Shown piece after piece: positions 42,745 to 51,450 of a DNA stretch of 64,000 nucleotides. The stretch covers positions 1,085,501 through 1,149,500 of the forward strand of contig DDFK01000001.1 of assembly GCA_002337145.1 (NCBI GenBank). Reading direction: 5' to 3'. Source of the DNA: Chitinophagaceae bacterium UBA1930 (GTDB taxonomy: Bacteria; Bacteroidota; Bacteroidia; Chitinophagales; Chitinophagaceae). Below the pieces are notes generated by a model. The model did not search any database. It worked only from the letters and a program-made list of their open reading frames with translations, and was not told the DNA's origin. The position numbers and the translations under genes are program-made. The first letter of the stretch is position 1; each line of letters opens with the position of its first letter.

Positions 42745-43797
42745 ATGACTTTCACCGCCGCCCAAATAGCCATGCTCATCAGTGGCAAAGTAGAAGGTGA
42801 TGCAAACGCATCTGTAGCCTCCTTCGGAAAAATTGAAGAGGCACAGCCCGGCCAGTTGGCGTTTCTGGCCAATCCAAAATACGAGGAACATCTTTATACA
42901 ACCAAGGCATCCATCATTATCATTAACGATAGTCAGGACCTGAAGCAACCTTTGCAGGCCGCCCTTATACGTGTACCGGATGCTTACTCTGCATTTGCTG
43001 CCTTGCTTTCCAAATACCAGGAAATGGCAACGCAACAATTAAGCGGCATACAACAACCATCTTATATTGCCAGTACTGCTACCTTAGGCGATAATGTCTT
43101 TGTAGCTGCATTTGTTTATATAGGCGAAAAAGTGACCATTGGCAATAATGTAAAATTGTTTGCAGGTGTTTTTCTTGGCGACAATGTAAAGGTTGGCGAC
43201 AATACCATTTTGCACCCTGGTGTAAAAATTTACCATGATTGTGTATTGGGCAAAAACATAACCGTTCATGCAGGTTCCGTAATTGGTAGCGATGGTTTTG
43301 GCTTTGCCCCACAGGCAGACGGCACGTTTAAAAAAGTACCACAAATTGGCAATGTTGTAGTGGAAGATTTTGTGGAGATTGGTGCCAATGCAACAATAGA
43401 CCGGGCAACAATTGGCAGCACACTCATTAAAAGCGGTGCCAAGCTGGATAACCTTATCCAGGTGGCACACAACGTAGAAGTAGGCAACAATACTGTTATG
43501 GCTGCACAGTCAGGTGTTAGTGGCAGTACCAAGCTGGGCAAGAATGTTATGATTGGCGGGCAGGCCGGCATTGTTGGCCATATAAGCATTGCCGATGGCA
43601 GTAAGATCAATGCACAAAGTGGTGTTACAAAATCCATCAAAACGCCGGGCACGGCAGTTACGGGATCGCCAGCTTTTGACTATACGGCGGCACTACGTAG
43701 CCAGTCGGTAAGCAGGAGCCTGCCGGACCTGGAAAAACGTGTGAAGGAACTGGAAAAACTGGTACAGCAATTATTGGCCGAAAAAGCAGACATCTAA
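42745..43797 (+). CDS. lpxD: UDP-3-O-(3-hydroxyacyl)glucosamine N-acyltransferase LpxD
   Basis: This trimeric acyltransferase adds the N-linked hydroxyacyl chain in lipid A synthesis. The 350-residue protein has the N-terminal uridine-binding domain (about 1-95, GQLAFLANPKYE), a long run of hexapeptide repeats forming a left-handed beta-helix (about 105-315), catalytic H242 in LIQVAHNVEVG, and a C-terminal helix (DLEKRVKELEKLVQQLL). It follows the HD-domain gene. In most Bacteroidota lpxC-fabZ and lpxA follow directly; here two unrelated genes intervene (43896-47074). Confidence 0.96.
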   Translation: MTFTAAQIAMLISGKVEGDANASVASFGKIEEAQPGQLAFLANPKYEEHLYTTKASIIIINDSQDLKQPLQAALIRVPDAYSAFAALLSKYQEMATQQLSGIQQPSYIASTATLGDNVFVAAFVYIGEKVTIGNNVKLFAGVFLGDNVKVGDNTILHPGVKIYHDCVLGKNITVHAGSVIGSDGFGFAPQADGTFKKVPQIGNVVVEDFVEIGANATIDRATIGSTLIKSGAKLDNLIQVAHNVEVGNNTVMAAQSGVSGSTKLGKNVMIGGQAGIVGHISIADGSKINAQSGVTKSIKTPGTAVTGSPAFDYTAALRSQSVSRSLPDLEKRVKELEKLVQQLLAEKADI

Positions 43798-43895
43798 TCT
43801 ATTTTGCCCATTTGCTTTGGGCCCCTTAACATCTTACTGGCTAACACATTCCCAAAAGCACCAGCATTATTTCATTAACCAAAAAACAAATAACG

Positions 43896-44330
43896 ATGGC
43901 AGCAGTAAACCCGTATTTAACCTTTGCAGGCAATTGCGAAGAAGCATTCAATTTTTACAAGTCGGTTTTTGGAGGCGAGTTTGCCTTCATAGGAAAGTTC
44001 AAAGACATGCCCCCAACAGATGGCATGACTTGCCCTCCCAGCGAAGGCGAAAAAATCATGCACGTATCCTTGCCCATTGGCAATACCGTGATAATGGGCA
44101 GCGATAGCTCGGAGGCATTTGGCCAAACAACAGTAGTTGGCAATAATTTTTCTGTTTCCATCAACACCGACAGTAAAGAAGAAGCAGACAAATTGTTCAA
44201 TGGACTTTCAGCAGGCGGCCAAGTAAGCATGCCAATGAACCAGACTTTTTGGGGTGCATACTTTGGTATGTTTACCGATAAATTTGGCATCAATTGGATG
44301 GTGAATTTTGATATGGTTCAGCCTCAATAA
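43896..44330 (+). CDS. VOC-superfamily PhnB-like protein
   Basis: The 144-residue protein has the paired beta-alpha-beta-beta-beta units of the glyoxalase/bleomycin-resistance (VOC) fold. The opening NPYLTFAGNCEEAFNFYKSVFGGEF, the central GMTCPPSEGEKIMHVSLPIGNTVIMGSD and the end GMFTDKFGINWMVNF are typical of the PhnB/YjdN-like branch. Metal-binding residues could not be assigned confidently, and most members of this branch have no known substrate. It lies 98 bases after lpxD and ends before a palindromic bidirectional terminator. Confidence 0.88.
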   Translation: MAAVNPYLTFAGNCEEAFNFYKSVFGGEFAFIGKFKDMPPTDGMTCPPSEGEKIMHVSLPIGNTVIMGSDSSEAFGQTTVVGNNFSVSINTDSKEEADKLFNGLSAGGQVSMPMNQTFWGAYFGMFTDKFGINWMVNFDMVQPQ

Positions 44331-44350
44331 AAAGCTTTCACCATAATTAT

Positions 44351-44382
44351 AAAATAGGCCCCATGATCATGGGGCCTATTTT
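44351..44382. terminator. Perfect palindromic bidirectional terminator
   Basis: A 14-bp stem (AAAATAGGCCCCAT and complement) with a four-base centre (GATC), flanked by A and T runs, sits between the VOC gene and the convergent AsmA gene. Confidence 0.92.
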
Positions 44383-44410
44383 ATTACCGGTATATTTTAT
44401 TTGAGAGGAG

Positions 44411-47074
44411 CTAGTCTTTCTTCTTTTTAAAAGGATTCAGGTCCTTCAACAAACCCTTGCCCGTTTCTTCCAGTTTCTTCTTACTATCGCCGCTGCTGTT
44501 GCTGGTATCTTTTGATGATAGCAATTTTTTTGCAAGCTCATCTTTAGCAGATTGCAGTACCTGTTTCTTGGCGGAATTAATCGTGTCTTTAATGGCACTC
44601 TTTGCACTGTCCACTTTTGCCTGTGCAAAACTGGTAGCCTGCTGCTTCAGGTCCTGTGCAAGGCTAGTAGCTGATTGTTTCAAGTCTGTTTTAATGGTTG
44701 GGTTGGTAATGGAACCACCCATTTTAATCTGCACAGGCACAACATCGCCCACTTTTATTGGCACGCCTTTATTACTGGCCTGTGTTGCCAGGTTATTCAC
44801 AAATGCATTGCCTTTATCGCCCATCAAAGCCCTTGGCAATTTCATATTAATGGTATAATCCATGGATTGGTTTAAACCATGCAGACCGCCTATCTCCATT
44901 TCAATATCTTTTACTTTAACTGTAAAGGGCTTTACCAATACTTTGCCGTTTGCAAATTCAAAATAAGTCTTAATGTCTTTGGCCGAGACGTTTTGCAAGG
45001 CCGATACATTCAAGGTTTGCGACAGTTTTTCAATGGGCTGAAATTTGCTGAGTACGCCTTCAATCATCAATGCATTGCCAACACCCGACAATGTATTCAG
45101 GTCAGGCATCATGTTATCGCCCAGCTTTCCTGTTAATGTTAATTGCGAGCTTAATTTACCCGCCAGGAACTTGCCAATTGGCATCAATTTCTGCACGGTG
45201 TTGAATGCCAGGAAAGTTTTCTGTATGTCCACATTCTTCACATCATAGTTCAATGCAATATCCGGTTTCTTTTTGCTTAGTTTGGTTGAGTAGTAACCAC
45301 CCATTTCAATGGTTCCATCCAATGCATTACCTTTTACATTGTTCAGTTTTACGGTTTCATCTGCAAGCAGCAAAGAGCCGGTAAGGTTTGCAATATCAAG
45401 GTTGTCGTAATGAACTTTATCTATTGCAGCATTTACTGTTACATTCAAATTTGCAGGCACGGCAAATGGCGTTGCGGTTGCCGTATTTTTATTTGTGGTA
45501 TCTGTTGATACGCCCATCCATTCGTTCAGGTTCACATTATCTGCCTTTGCATTCAGCACACCGTCCAATGGCTTGTTCTGTAAAGCATAGGCCAATAGAT
45601 TGTTTACATAACCATTGGCCGAAAAATTGGTTTTCATAAACGTGCCGGCAACATTGTTCAGTGTTACATTCTTGGGGTTGAATGTCATTAATAAGTTACT
45701 CAACGCAACACCCGTTGGGTAATCTTTTGATGCATATAAAAAATTGTTCAGCCCTATTGTACCAGCAGCCGTAAACCCATTAAGCTGTTGTTGCTGCATG
45801 GCATTTACCCTACCTGCAACAGTAGCATCTGCATTCAATAATCCCGTCAGTTTTGTTCCGGGTTCCAGTTTTACAAACTGGGTAATGGCAGAAAGGTCAA
45901 CCCTGCCTTTTGCAGCAGCATCTACAAACATATCGCTTACAGGGTCCTTCACCAGCAGCCTGAAATCGAACGGGTCGTTGCCCAATTCAAGATGCCCTTG
46001 CGGAATGTTTACTACCGTGTGGTCGGTTACGCCGTCGGGGTTGTTGACCTTTACATTAAAGTTGATATTCTGTACGGATTTGGGCAGGTCTGGGTATTGA
46101 AAAAAACCATTCTTCACATCAAGGTTTATGTTATAGGCCGGAATCTGCGTATTGCTATACGTACCTTTTACAAACCCGTTAAAAATAGCCTGCCCGCTTG
46201 TTTTGATGGAAGCAAAATTGTTCTGGTAAATAGCAGGCACAAATGAAAGGATGTTTTTAAAATCGGTTGATGGGGCCTTGAACTGCACATCCATATTATA
46301 GGTGGAATCGTTTACCAGTTGAAAGAATCCATTGGTGCTTAACTGCAACTCATTCAATTTTATCTGCTCGGTCGAGAAGCTGTACTTGTTATTTTTCGCA
46401 TCCACCTGTATGGCCGCATCGATACTTGTTTTTACTTTGTTCAGGTAAGGTATGCCGCCGTATGTAACATTTACTTCATCGGCCGTTGTTTTTGTTTTCA
46501 AGGTAAACTGGTCGGCCGTAAAGTCGCCACTGCCTTCATGGTTCAAATTGGTAACCGTGCTGCTCATGTTGCCAACCTTGTCAACATAACTTATATACCC
46601 TTTGTTAATGGAATATTTTTCCAGTTCCATTTTAAAAGGCTTGCTGGCAGTTGTATCTTTTGTGGCGGTTGAATCCGGTTTTACAATATCCCAGTTGGCT
46701 TTTCCATTTGCATGTACTATTGCATGAATGCGTGGTTCATCCAGATTGATCCCATAAATTTTGATGTCCTTTCCTTTTATGGCACTTATCAGGTTCAGCG
46801 ATACATCCAACTGTTTTACGGCAATCAGCGTGTCTTCTGCAAATTCATCCAAACCCACTACTTGCAGCTCATTCAAACCAACCGATAATTTGGGAAAGTG
46901 GCGGAACAGGGAAATGTCCACGTCTTTAAAGTCAACCTTTGCATGCAAACTTTTGTTGATTTCTGTTTTTACAATGTTTACAATTTTTCCTTTAAAAACA
47001 ATGGGAAGCAAAAAAGCCAATACAATCAATACCAATAAGGTGATGCCAGTGTACTTAAAAAATTTCTTTATCAT
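44411..47074 (-). CDS. AsmA-family inner-membrane-anchored envelope protein
   Basis: The ATG at 47074 (MIKKFFKYTGITLLVLIV) gives 887 residues. A single N-terminal transmembrane helix (about 9-28) is followed by the AsmA N-terminal domain (IVNIVKTEINKSLHAKVDFKDVDISLFRHFPKLSVGLNEL). A long periplasmic beta-rich region follows, of the kind now understood in AsmA/TamB/YhdP proteins as a grooved bridge carrying phospholipids to the outer membrane. The C-terminal 150 residues form a Lys/Ser/Ala-rich helical tail (LKQSATSLAQDLKQQATSFAQ, KKKLEETGKGLLKDLNPFKKKKD). It is convergent with the VOC gene and divergent from lpxC-fabZ. Confidence 0.9.
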   Translation of the reverse strand: MIKKFFKYTGITLLVLIVLAFLLPIVFKGKIVNIVKTEINKSLHAKVDFKDVDISLFRHFPKLSVGLNELQVVGLDEFAEDTLIAVKQLDVSLNLISAIKGKDIKIYGINLDEPRIHAIVHANGKANWDIVKPDSTATKDTTASKPFKMELEKYSINKGYISYVDKVGNMSSTVTNLNHEGSGDFTADQFTLKTKTTADEVNVTYGGIPYLNKVKTSIDAAIQVDAKNNKYSFSTEQIKLNELQLSTNGFFQLVNDSTYNMDVQFKAPSTDFKNILSFVPAIYQNNFASIKTSGQAIFNGFVKGTYSNTQIPAYNINLDVKNGFFQYPDLPKSVQNINFNVKVNNPDGVTDHTVVNIPQGHLELGNDPFDFRLLVKDPVSDMFVDAAAKGRVDLSAITQFVKLEPGTKLTGLLNADATVAGRVNAMQQQQLNGFTAAGTIGLNNFLYASKDYPTGVALSNLLMTFNPKNVTLNNVAGTFMKTNFSANGYVNNLLAYALQNKPLDGVLNAKADNVNLNEWMGVSTDTTNKNTATATPFAVPANLNVTVNAAIDKVHYDNLDIANLTGSLLLADETVKLNNVKGNALDGTIEMGGYYSTKLSKKKPDIALNYDVKNVDIQKTFLAFNTVQKLMPIGKFLAGKLSSQLTLTGKLGDNMMPDLNTLSGVGNALMIEGVLSKFQPIEKLSQTLNVSALQNVSAKDIKTYFEFANGKVLVKPFTVKVKDIEMEIGGLHGLNQSMDYTINMKLPRALMGDKGNAFVNNLATQASNKGVPIKVGDVVPVQIKMGGSITNPTIKTDLKQSATSLAQDLKQQATSFAQAKVDSAKSAIKDTINSAKKQVLQSAKDELAKKLLSSKDTSNSSGDSKKKLEETGKGLLKDLNPFKKKKD

Positions 47075-47340
47075 GGGTTTTCGATTAAACAAAGCGTTGA
47101 AAATGGTTATCGGCTTGCTAAAAATCTATCAGAATCTGTTTAAAAATAGTTATAAAACCAGTCAGGCTATTTTTGTTTGCCTTGTACAGTCACAAATCGT
47201 TCCAAAATAATTTGAATGGCTTTTTAGGGCATGTAGGTAGCTTCGTTGGTAAAGCTTATTTTTGCCCGATTATTTTCCGGCTGTCCTTGGGTGCCTAACA
47301 TGCCCATCTCAATCGGTTACCAAAAACATATACAATAGCA

Positions 47341-48747
47341 ATGGACGTAAATTTCAATCCCGATAAACAGCATACACTGAGCAATGCCGTAAGTATCAGC
47401 GGTACCGGACTACACACAGGTGTATTGGTAGATATGACTTTGAAGCCGGCAAACCCTGGTTTTGGTATACAGTTTCAACGGATAGACCTGCCGAACCAGC
47501 CCATCATCAAAGCAGATTGCGACTTGGTAACCGACACCAGCCGCGGCACAACCTTGCAGGTTGGCGATGCAAAAGTGAGCACGGTGGAGCACGTGCTGGC
47601 TGCATTGGTAGGCATGGGAATAGACAATGTACTGGTTGAATTGAACGGCCCGGAAATACCCATCATGGATGGTAGTTCGGCCCCGTTTATAGACCTGATT
47701 GAAGAAGTGGGCGTATTGGAACAGGATGCTGCTAAAGCATGGTACAGCATTGATGAGAACATTTACCTGTACGACGATACCAAACGTGTGGAAATGGTGG
47801 CCATGCCCGCTATTGATTACCAGATAACCACTTTGATAGATTTCAATAGCCCTGTTTTGGGTACGCAACATGCCGGCCTGAAAACCATCAAGGATTTTAA
47901 AACAGAAATAAGCCCCTGCCGTACTTTTTGCTTCTTGCACGAACTGGAGGCCCTGATAGATAATGACCTGATTAAGGGTGGCGACATCAACAATGCCATT
48001 GTTGTGGTTGATAAACCTGTAACAGATGAGGAAATGACACGTTTGGCCAAAGCGTTTAAACGTGACAAGATTGAAGTAAAGAGTGAAGGTTACCTGAACA
48101 ACCTGGAGCTACGCTTTCCCAACGAACCTGCAAGGCATAAACTATTGGATGTTGTGGGCGACCTTGCCCTGATCGGTTACCCCATCAAAGCAAGGATCAT
48201 TGCCAACCGCCCGGGCCATAGTACCAATGTGGAGTTTGCAAAAAAAATAAAACAGTACATCAAGAAGAACAAGAGCGTTAAAGATGTGCCTGTGTACAAC
48301 CCTACTTTGCCGCCTGTTTACAACCTGCAGCAAATAGAAAAAACATTGCCGCACCGTCACCCATTTTTATTGGTTGATAAAATAATAGAACTTACAGATA
48401 AGCATATCATTGGTGTAAAAAATGTTTCGTTCAACGAATGGTTCTTTCCCGGGCATTTTCCCGGCAACCCAATCATGCCAGGTGTTTTACAAATAGAAGC
48501 ACTGGCCCAAACAGGTGGCATACTTTGCATCAATACCATGCCCGAAGGCCAGTACGATACCTATTTCTTAAAGATCGACAACTGTAAGTTCAAACAGATG
48601 GTACGCCCCGGCGATACCATGTTGCTGAAAATGGAGTTTGTAGGCCCTGTACGCCGTGGCATTTGCGAAATGCGTGGCACTGTTTACGTTGGCGGCAAAG
48701 TGGCTACCGAAGCAGACCTGGTGGCACAGGTGGTTAGAAGAAGTTAG
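47341..48747 (+). CDS. lpxC/fabZ: Bifunctional UDP-3-O-acyl-GlcNAc deacetylase / 3-hydroxyacyl-ACP dehydratase (LpxC-FabZ fusion)
   Basis: The 468-residue fusion is characteristic of Bacteroidota. The LpxC half (about 1-315) has zinc ligands H84 (STVEHVLAAL), H266 and D270 (ARHKLLDVVGDL), and the catalytic His in NRPGHSTN (H293). The FabZ half (about 325-468) has LPHRHPFLLVDKI and the catalytic H372/E386 pair (FPGHFPGNPIMPGVLQIEALAQ). LpxC commits UDP-GlcNAc to lipid A, while FabZ dehydrates hydroxyacyl-ACP and competes for the same acyl donor, so fusion may balance the two fluxes. A TATTTTTG box lies at 47257-47264, giving a leader of about 70 bases. Confidence 0.97.
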   Translation: MDVNFNPDKQHTLSNAVSISGTGLHTGVLVDMTLKPANPGFGIQFQRIDLPNQPIIKADCDLVTDTSRGTTLQVGDAKVSTVEHVLAALVGMGIDNVLVELNGPEIPIMDGSSAPFIDLIEEVGVLEQDAAKAWYSIDENIYLYDDTKRVEMVAMPAIDYQITTLIDFNSPVLGTQHAGLKTIKDFKTEISPCRTFCFLHELEALIDNDLIKGGDINNAIVVVDKPVTDEEMTRLAKAFKRDKIEVKSEGYLNNLELRFPNEPARHKLLDVVGDLALIGYPIKARIIANRPGHSTNVEFAKKIKQYIKKNKSVKDVPVYNPTLPPVYNLQQIEKTLPHRHPFLLVDKIIELTDKHIIGVKNVSFNEWFFPGHFPGNPIMPGVLQIEALAQTGGILCINTMPEGQYDTYFLKIDNCKFKQMVRPGDTMLLKMEFVGPVRRGICEMRGTVYVGGKVATEADLVAQVVRRS

Positions 48748-48875
48748 TGGCCATGCAGCAAATAAACTGCTGTAACTGACTTAACTTTAACCATAACAAT
48801 ATTCGTTTATCAACAGTATTTGCATACGTTCATCCACCCTTTGAAAAACAAAAGCCATAAAGAAAATCAAGTACA

Positions 48876-49673
48876 ATGACCCATCCTTTTACCTATATCG
48901 ACCCGAATGCAAGAGTGGCTTCCAATGCCAAGATAGATCCGTTTACCGTTATTCACGGCGACGTTCATATTGGCGAGGGCACTTGGATTGGCAGTAACGT
49001 AACCATTATGGAAGGCACAAGAATCGGCAAAAACTGCCGTGTGTTTCCTGGTGCGGTACTGGGTGCAATACCACAGGACCTGAAATTCAGCGGCGAAAAA
49101 ACAACGGTTGAAATTGGCGACAATACCACCATCCGTGAATTTGTGACCATTAACCGAGGCACGGAAGACAGGGGCAAAACAAAGGTGGGCAGCAACTGTT
49201 TAATCATGGCCTATAGCCATATTGCCCACGACTGTATTATTGGCAACAATTGCATCATGAGCAACAGCGTGCAGGTAGCAGGGCATGTGGTGGTGGGCGA
49301 CTGGGCCATTATTGGTGGCGTAAGTGCCATACACCAATTTGTGCATGTGGGGCAGCACACTTTTATTGCAGGTGGCAGTCTGGTAAGTAAGGATGTGCCT
49401 CCGTTTATTAAAGCGGTACGCAACCCGTTAAGCTACGGCGGCGTAAACAGTGTGGGTTTAAAACGCAGGGGCTTTAGTTTGGAGCAGATAAATCACATCC
49501 TTGATATTTACCGTGTTATTTACAACAAAGGCTTCAACACATCGCAGGCAATAGATTTTATTGAAGAAGAAATATCCGCAAGCGATGAGCGTGACGATAT
49601 TGTAACTTTCATCCGCGAAAGTGGCCGTGGCATCATCAAGCGTTTTACCAAAGGGGCCAACGACGAGGAATAA
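48876..49673 (+). CDS. lpxA: Acyl-ACP--UDP-N-acetylglucosamine O-acyltransferase LpxA
   Basis: The first enzyme of lipid A synthesis, 265 residues. A left-handed beta-helix of hexapeptide repeats (about 8-185) carries the catalytic His in SHIAHDC (H118), with the family text GAIPQDLKFSGEKTTVEIGDN and REFVTINRGTEDRGKT. The C-terminal helical domain (NSVGLKRRGFSLEQINHI onward) is complete. It starts 128 bases after lpxC-fabZ, probably in the same transcript. A dispersed repeat follows at 49734-49757. Confidence 0.97.
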   Translation: MTHPFTYIDPNARVASNAKIDPFTVIHGDVHIGEGTWIGSNVTIMEGTRIGKNCRVFPGAVLGAIPQDLKFSGEKTTVEIGDNTTIREFVTINRGTEDRGKTKVGSNCLIMAYSHIAHDCIIGNNCIMSNSVQVAGHVVVGDWAIIGGVSAIHQFVHVGQHTFIAGGSLVSKDVPPFIKAVRNPLSYGGVNSVGLKRRGFSLEQINHILDIYRVIYNKGFNTSQAIDFIEEEISASDERDDIVTFIRESGRGIIKRFTKGANDEE

Positions 49674-49733
49674 TAGGTTAGGCATTGGGTTTTATATAGC
49701 CAGCCATTGCACATGCATTGAACTTTACTGATG

Positions 49734-49757
49734 CCGATAATTATCGGGACACCCATC
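49734..49757 (+). repeat. Dispersed intergenic repeat, CCGATA/CACCCATC type
   Basis: The palindrome CCGATAATTATCGG followed by GACACCCATC, almost identical to the 15807 copy. It is preceded by TTGAACTTTACTGATG and followed by AACGTTCGGCACATT. Confidence 0.7.
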
Positions 49758-49783
49758 AACGTTCGGCACATTATTGAACAAAC

Positions 49784-50464
49784 ATGAGTACCAGCAGCCC
49801 CGAATTAAAAAAGCAGCTTAGCAGCAACCCTTTAAAAGATGGGGGCATTGTTGTAGAACTGACCAACACGGGCAAGCGGTTCAATAGGGACTGGATATTC
49901 CGTAAATTCAATTATCGATTCGAGGCAAAAAAATCCTATGCTGTTACCGGCCCCAACGGTAGCGGCAAAAGTACCCTGCTACAGGTAATTGGCGGCGCCA
50001 CCAACCAGAGTGAGGGGACAATAGAATACCAAATTCCAAATAGTAAATTCCAAATACCTACCGAAGAAATTTACAATCATATTTCCATTGCTGCACCTTA
50101 TTTGGAAGTAATTGAAGAAATGACGGCAGCCGAATTTTTACAGTTCCATTCAGCCTTTAAACAGCTCACACATTCCATAAAAGAAATACTTGACATTATT
50201 GGGCTGGAGAAATCTGCTAACAAACAGATACGCTATTATTCATCGGGCATGAAACAGCGGGTAAAGTTGGCACAGGCTATTTTTACAGATACGCCTATTT
50301 TGTTGCTGGATGAACCCTGCACCAATTTGGACAGAACGGGTTACGACCTATACCATCAACTCATAGAAAATTATTGTGGCAATAAATTGATTATTGTTAG
50401 CAGCAATGACGAAAATGAAATAGATTTTTGTGAGGAAAGGTTGAGTATTTTGGATTGGAAGTAA
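49784..50464 (+). CDS. Stand-alone ABC transporter ATP-binding protein
   Basis: The 226-residue protein is one nucleotide-binding domain: Walker A GPNGSGKST at 56-64, signature YYSSGMKQRVKLAQA from about 151, and Walker B ILLLDEPCTNLD from about 172. The switch (H-loop) histidine is missing: the equivalent position reads VSSNDENE (about 205-212). No permease gene is adjacent; the downstream protein is not a recognisable ABC permease. Related ATPases are found near lpxA in other Bacteroidota. Residues about 82-92 (the segment IPNSKFQIP) are encoded by a duplicated AATTCCAAAT unit. Confidence 0.88.
   Translation: MSTSSPELKKQLSSNPLKDGGIVVELTNTGKRFNRDWIFRKFNYRFEAKKSYAVTGPNGSGKSTLLQVIGGATNQSEGTIEYQIPNSKFQIPTEEIYNHISIAAPYLEVIEEMTAAEFLQFHSAFKQLTHSIKEILDIIGLEKSANKQIRYYSSGMKQRVKLAQAIFTDTPILLLDEPCTNLDRTGYDLYHQLIENYCGNKLIIVSSNDENEIDFCEERLSILDWK
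50028..50056. repeat. AATTCCAAAT duplication inside the ABC ATPase gene
   Basis: AATTCCAAAT occurs twice, four bases apart, in frame. It is the text of a simple repeat common between genes in Bacteroidota, here encoding a loop (QIPNSKFQIP) between two strands. Confidence 0.65.
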
Positions 50465-50475
50465 ATGACAAGATA

Positions 50476-51408
50476 ATGGTAAAGGGCAAGCTTAGTTTTA
50501 TACATACGCAAATACTACTTGTATTTGGGTGGCTTTTTCTTTCAGCAGGCTTTCTTTTAATGCTTTATTTTTTTGTTGATAAAAATGCATCTCTAAACAG
50601 TAATTTGATGATTGGGGGATTTGCCCTTTCAATGCTTGGCTCAGCATGTATCATTGGATTTATTGTATCTATTTATCATTTAGAAATAGTCCATCAATGT
50701 ATAATACTGAAAAAGGAGTTTTCTACAAGAAAAATTAGTGCATCTGAAATTGAATCGATTGATTTATTGGTTTGCAATGGATGGAAAATTGGATTTAAGT
50801 TGATACTTACAAGTGGGGAATCAATTTTTATTGAAGATGTCAATTACAGGAACATCGGAGAAATCAGAGACTGCTTACAAAATCAATTTAGTAGTAAAAT
50901 CATACCAATCATTAATCCTACTGCTATTGTTTCTCATAATTGGGAAGATAATAGTTCGGTACAGTTTTCAAACAATCCTCTTTTATGTTCTAATGGGATA
51001 CTATTTTGTATCATAGTAGTTTTTTTAGCTATTGTTACAGCAACTTATTTTTCAGATTTATCCTTACCCCTTGTTTTGGTTGATCTCTATTTTATCACTA
51101 TTTTTTATTTAGGAATGGGGTTTCAAATGTTTTATTTTACTTTTTCAGCAAACGAGTTGATTATAAAAAATCACATATGGTTTTTCTATAAAAAAAACTA
51201 TAGTCTAGATGAAATCCTTGCAGTACATTTTGATGCATTTGCAGCCAGAGGGGAAAGTGGCCTTAAGATTATTTTAAAAAATTACAAAAACAAATGTTTC
51301 GTGGCTAGTAGTTTACGAAAAAAGACATGGAAAGCCTTGTTTGCTTATTTTAATAGTAGAGGGATTCCAGAAATAAATCCGGGCTTAAAAGATAAATTCC
51401 TTTCATGA
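50476..51408 (+). CDS. AT-rich polytopic membrane protein of unknown function
   Basis: The start is the ATG at 50476 (MVKGKLSFIHTQ), 11 bases after the ABC ATPase gene; a TTG at 50455 would overlap it. The 310 residues contain four hydrophobic helices in two pairs (about 8-30, 40-62, 173-190, 197-220). Each pair is followed by a soluble beta-rich segment of roughly 90 residues; the two segments look alike (ILKKEFSTRKISASEIESIDLL and LIIKNHIWFFYKKNYSLDEILAVHF), as in PH-like/YcxB-type membrane domains. The gene is visibly richer in A and T than its neighbours, suggesting acquisition or relaxed selection. I do not recognise a named family. Confidence 0.8.
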   Translation: MVKGKLSFIHTQILLVFGWLFLSAGFLLMLYFFVDKNASLNSNLMIGGFALSMLGSACIIGFIVSIYHLEIVHQCIILKKEFSTRKISASEIESIDLLVCNGWKIGFKLILTSGESIFIEDVNYRNIGEIRDCLQNQFSSKIIPIINPTAIVSHNWEDNSSVQFSNNPLLCSNGILFCIIVVFLAIVTATYFSDLSLPLVLVDLYFITIFYLGMGFQMFYFTFSANELIIKNHIWFFYKKNYSLDEILAVHFDAFAARGESGLKIILKNYKNKCFVASSLRKKTWKALFAYFNSRGIPEINPGLKDKFLS

Positions 51409-51450
51409 AAAAAGTAGGTTACTTAAAACCCAACAATTAGTAATATAGCA

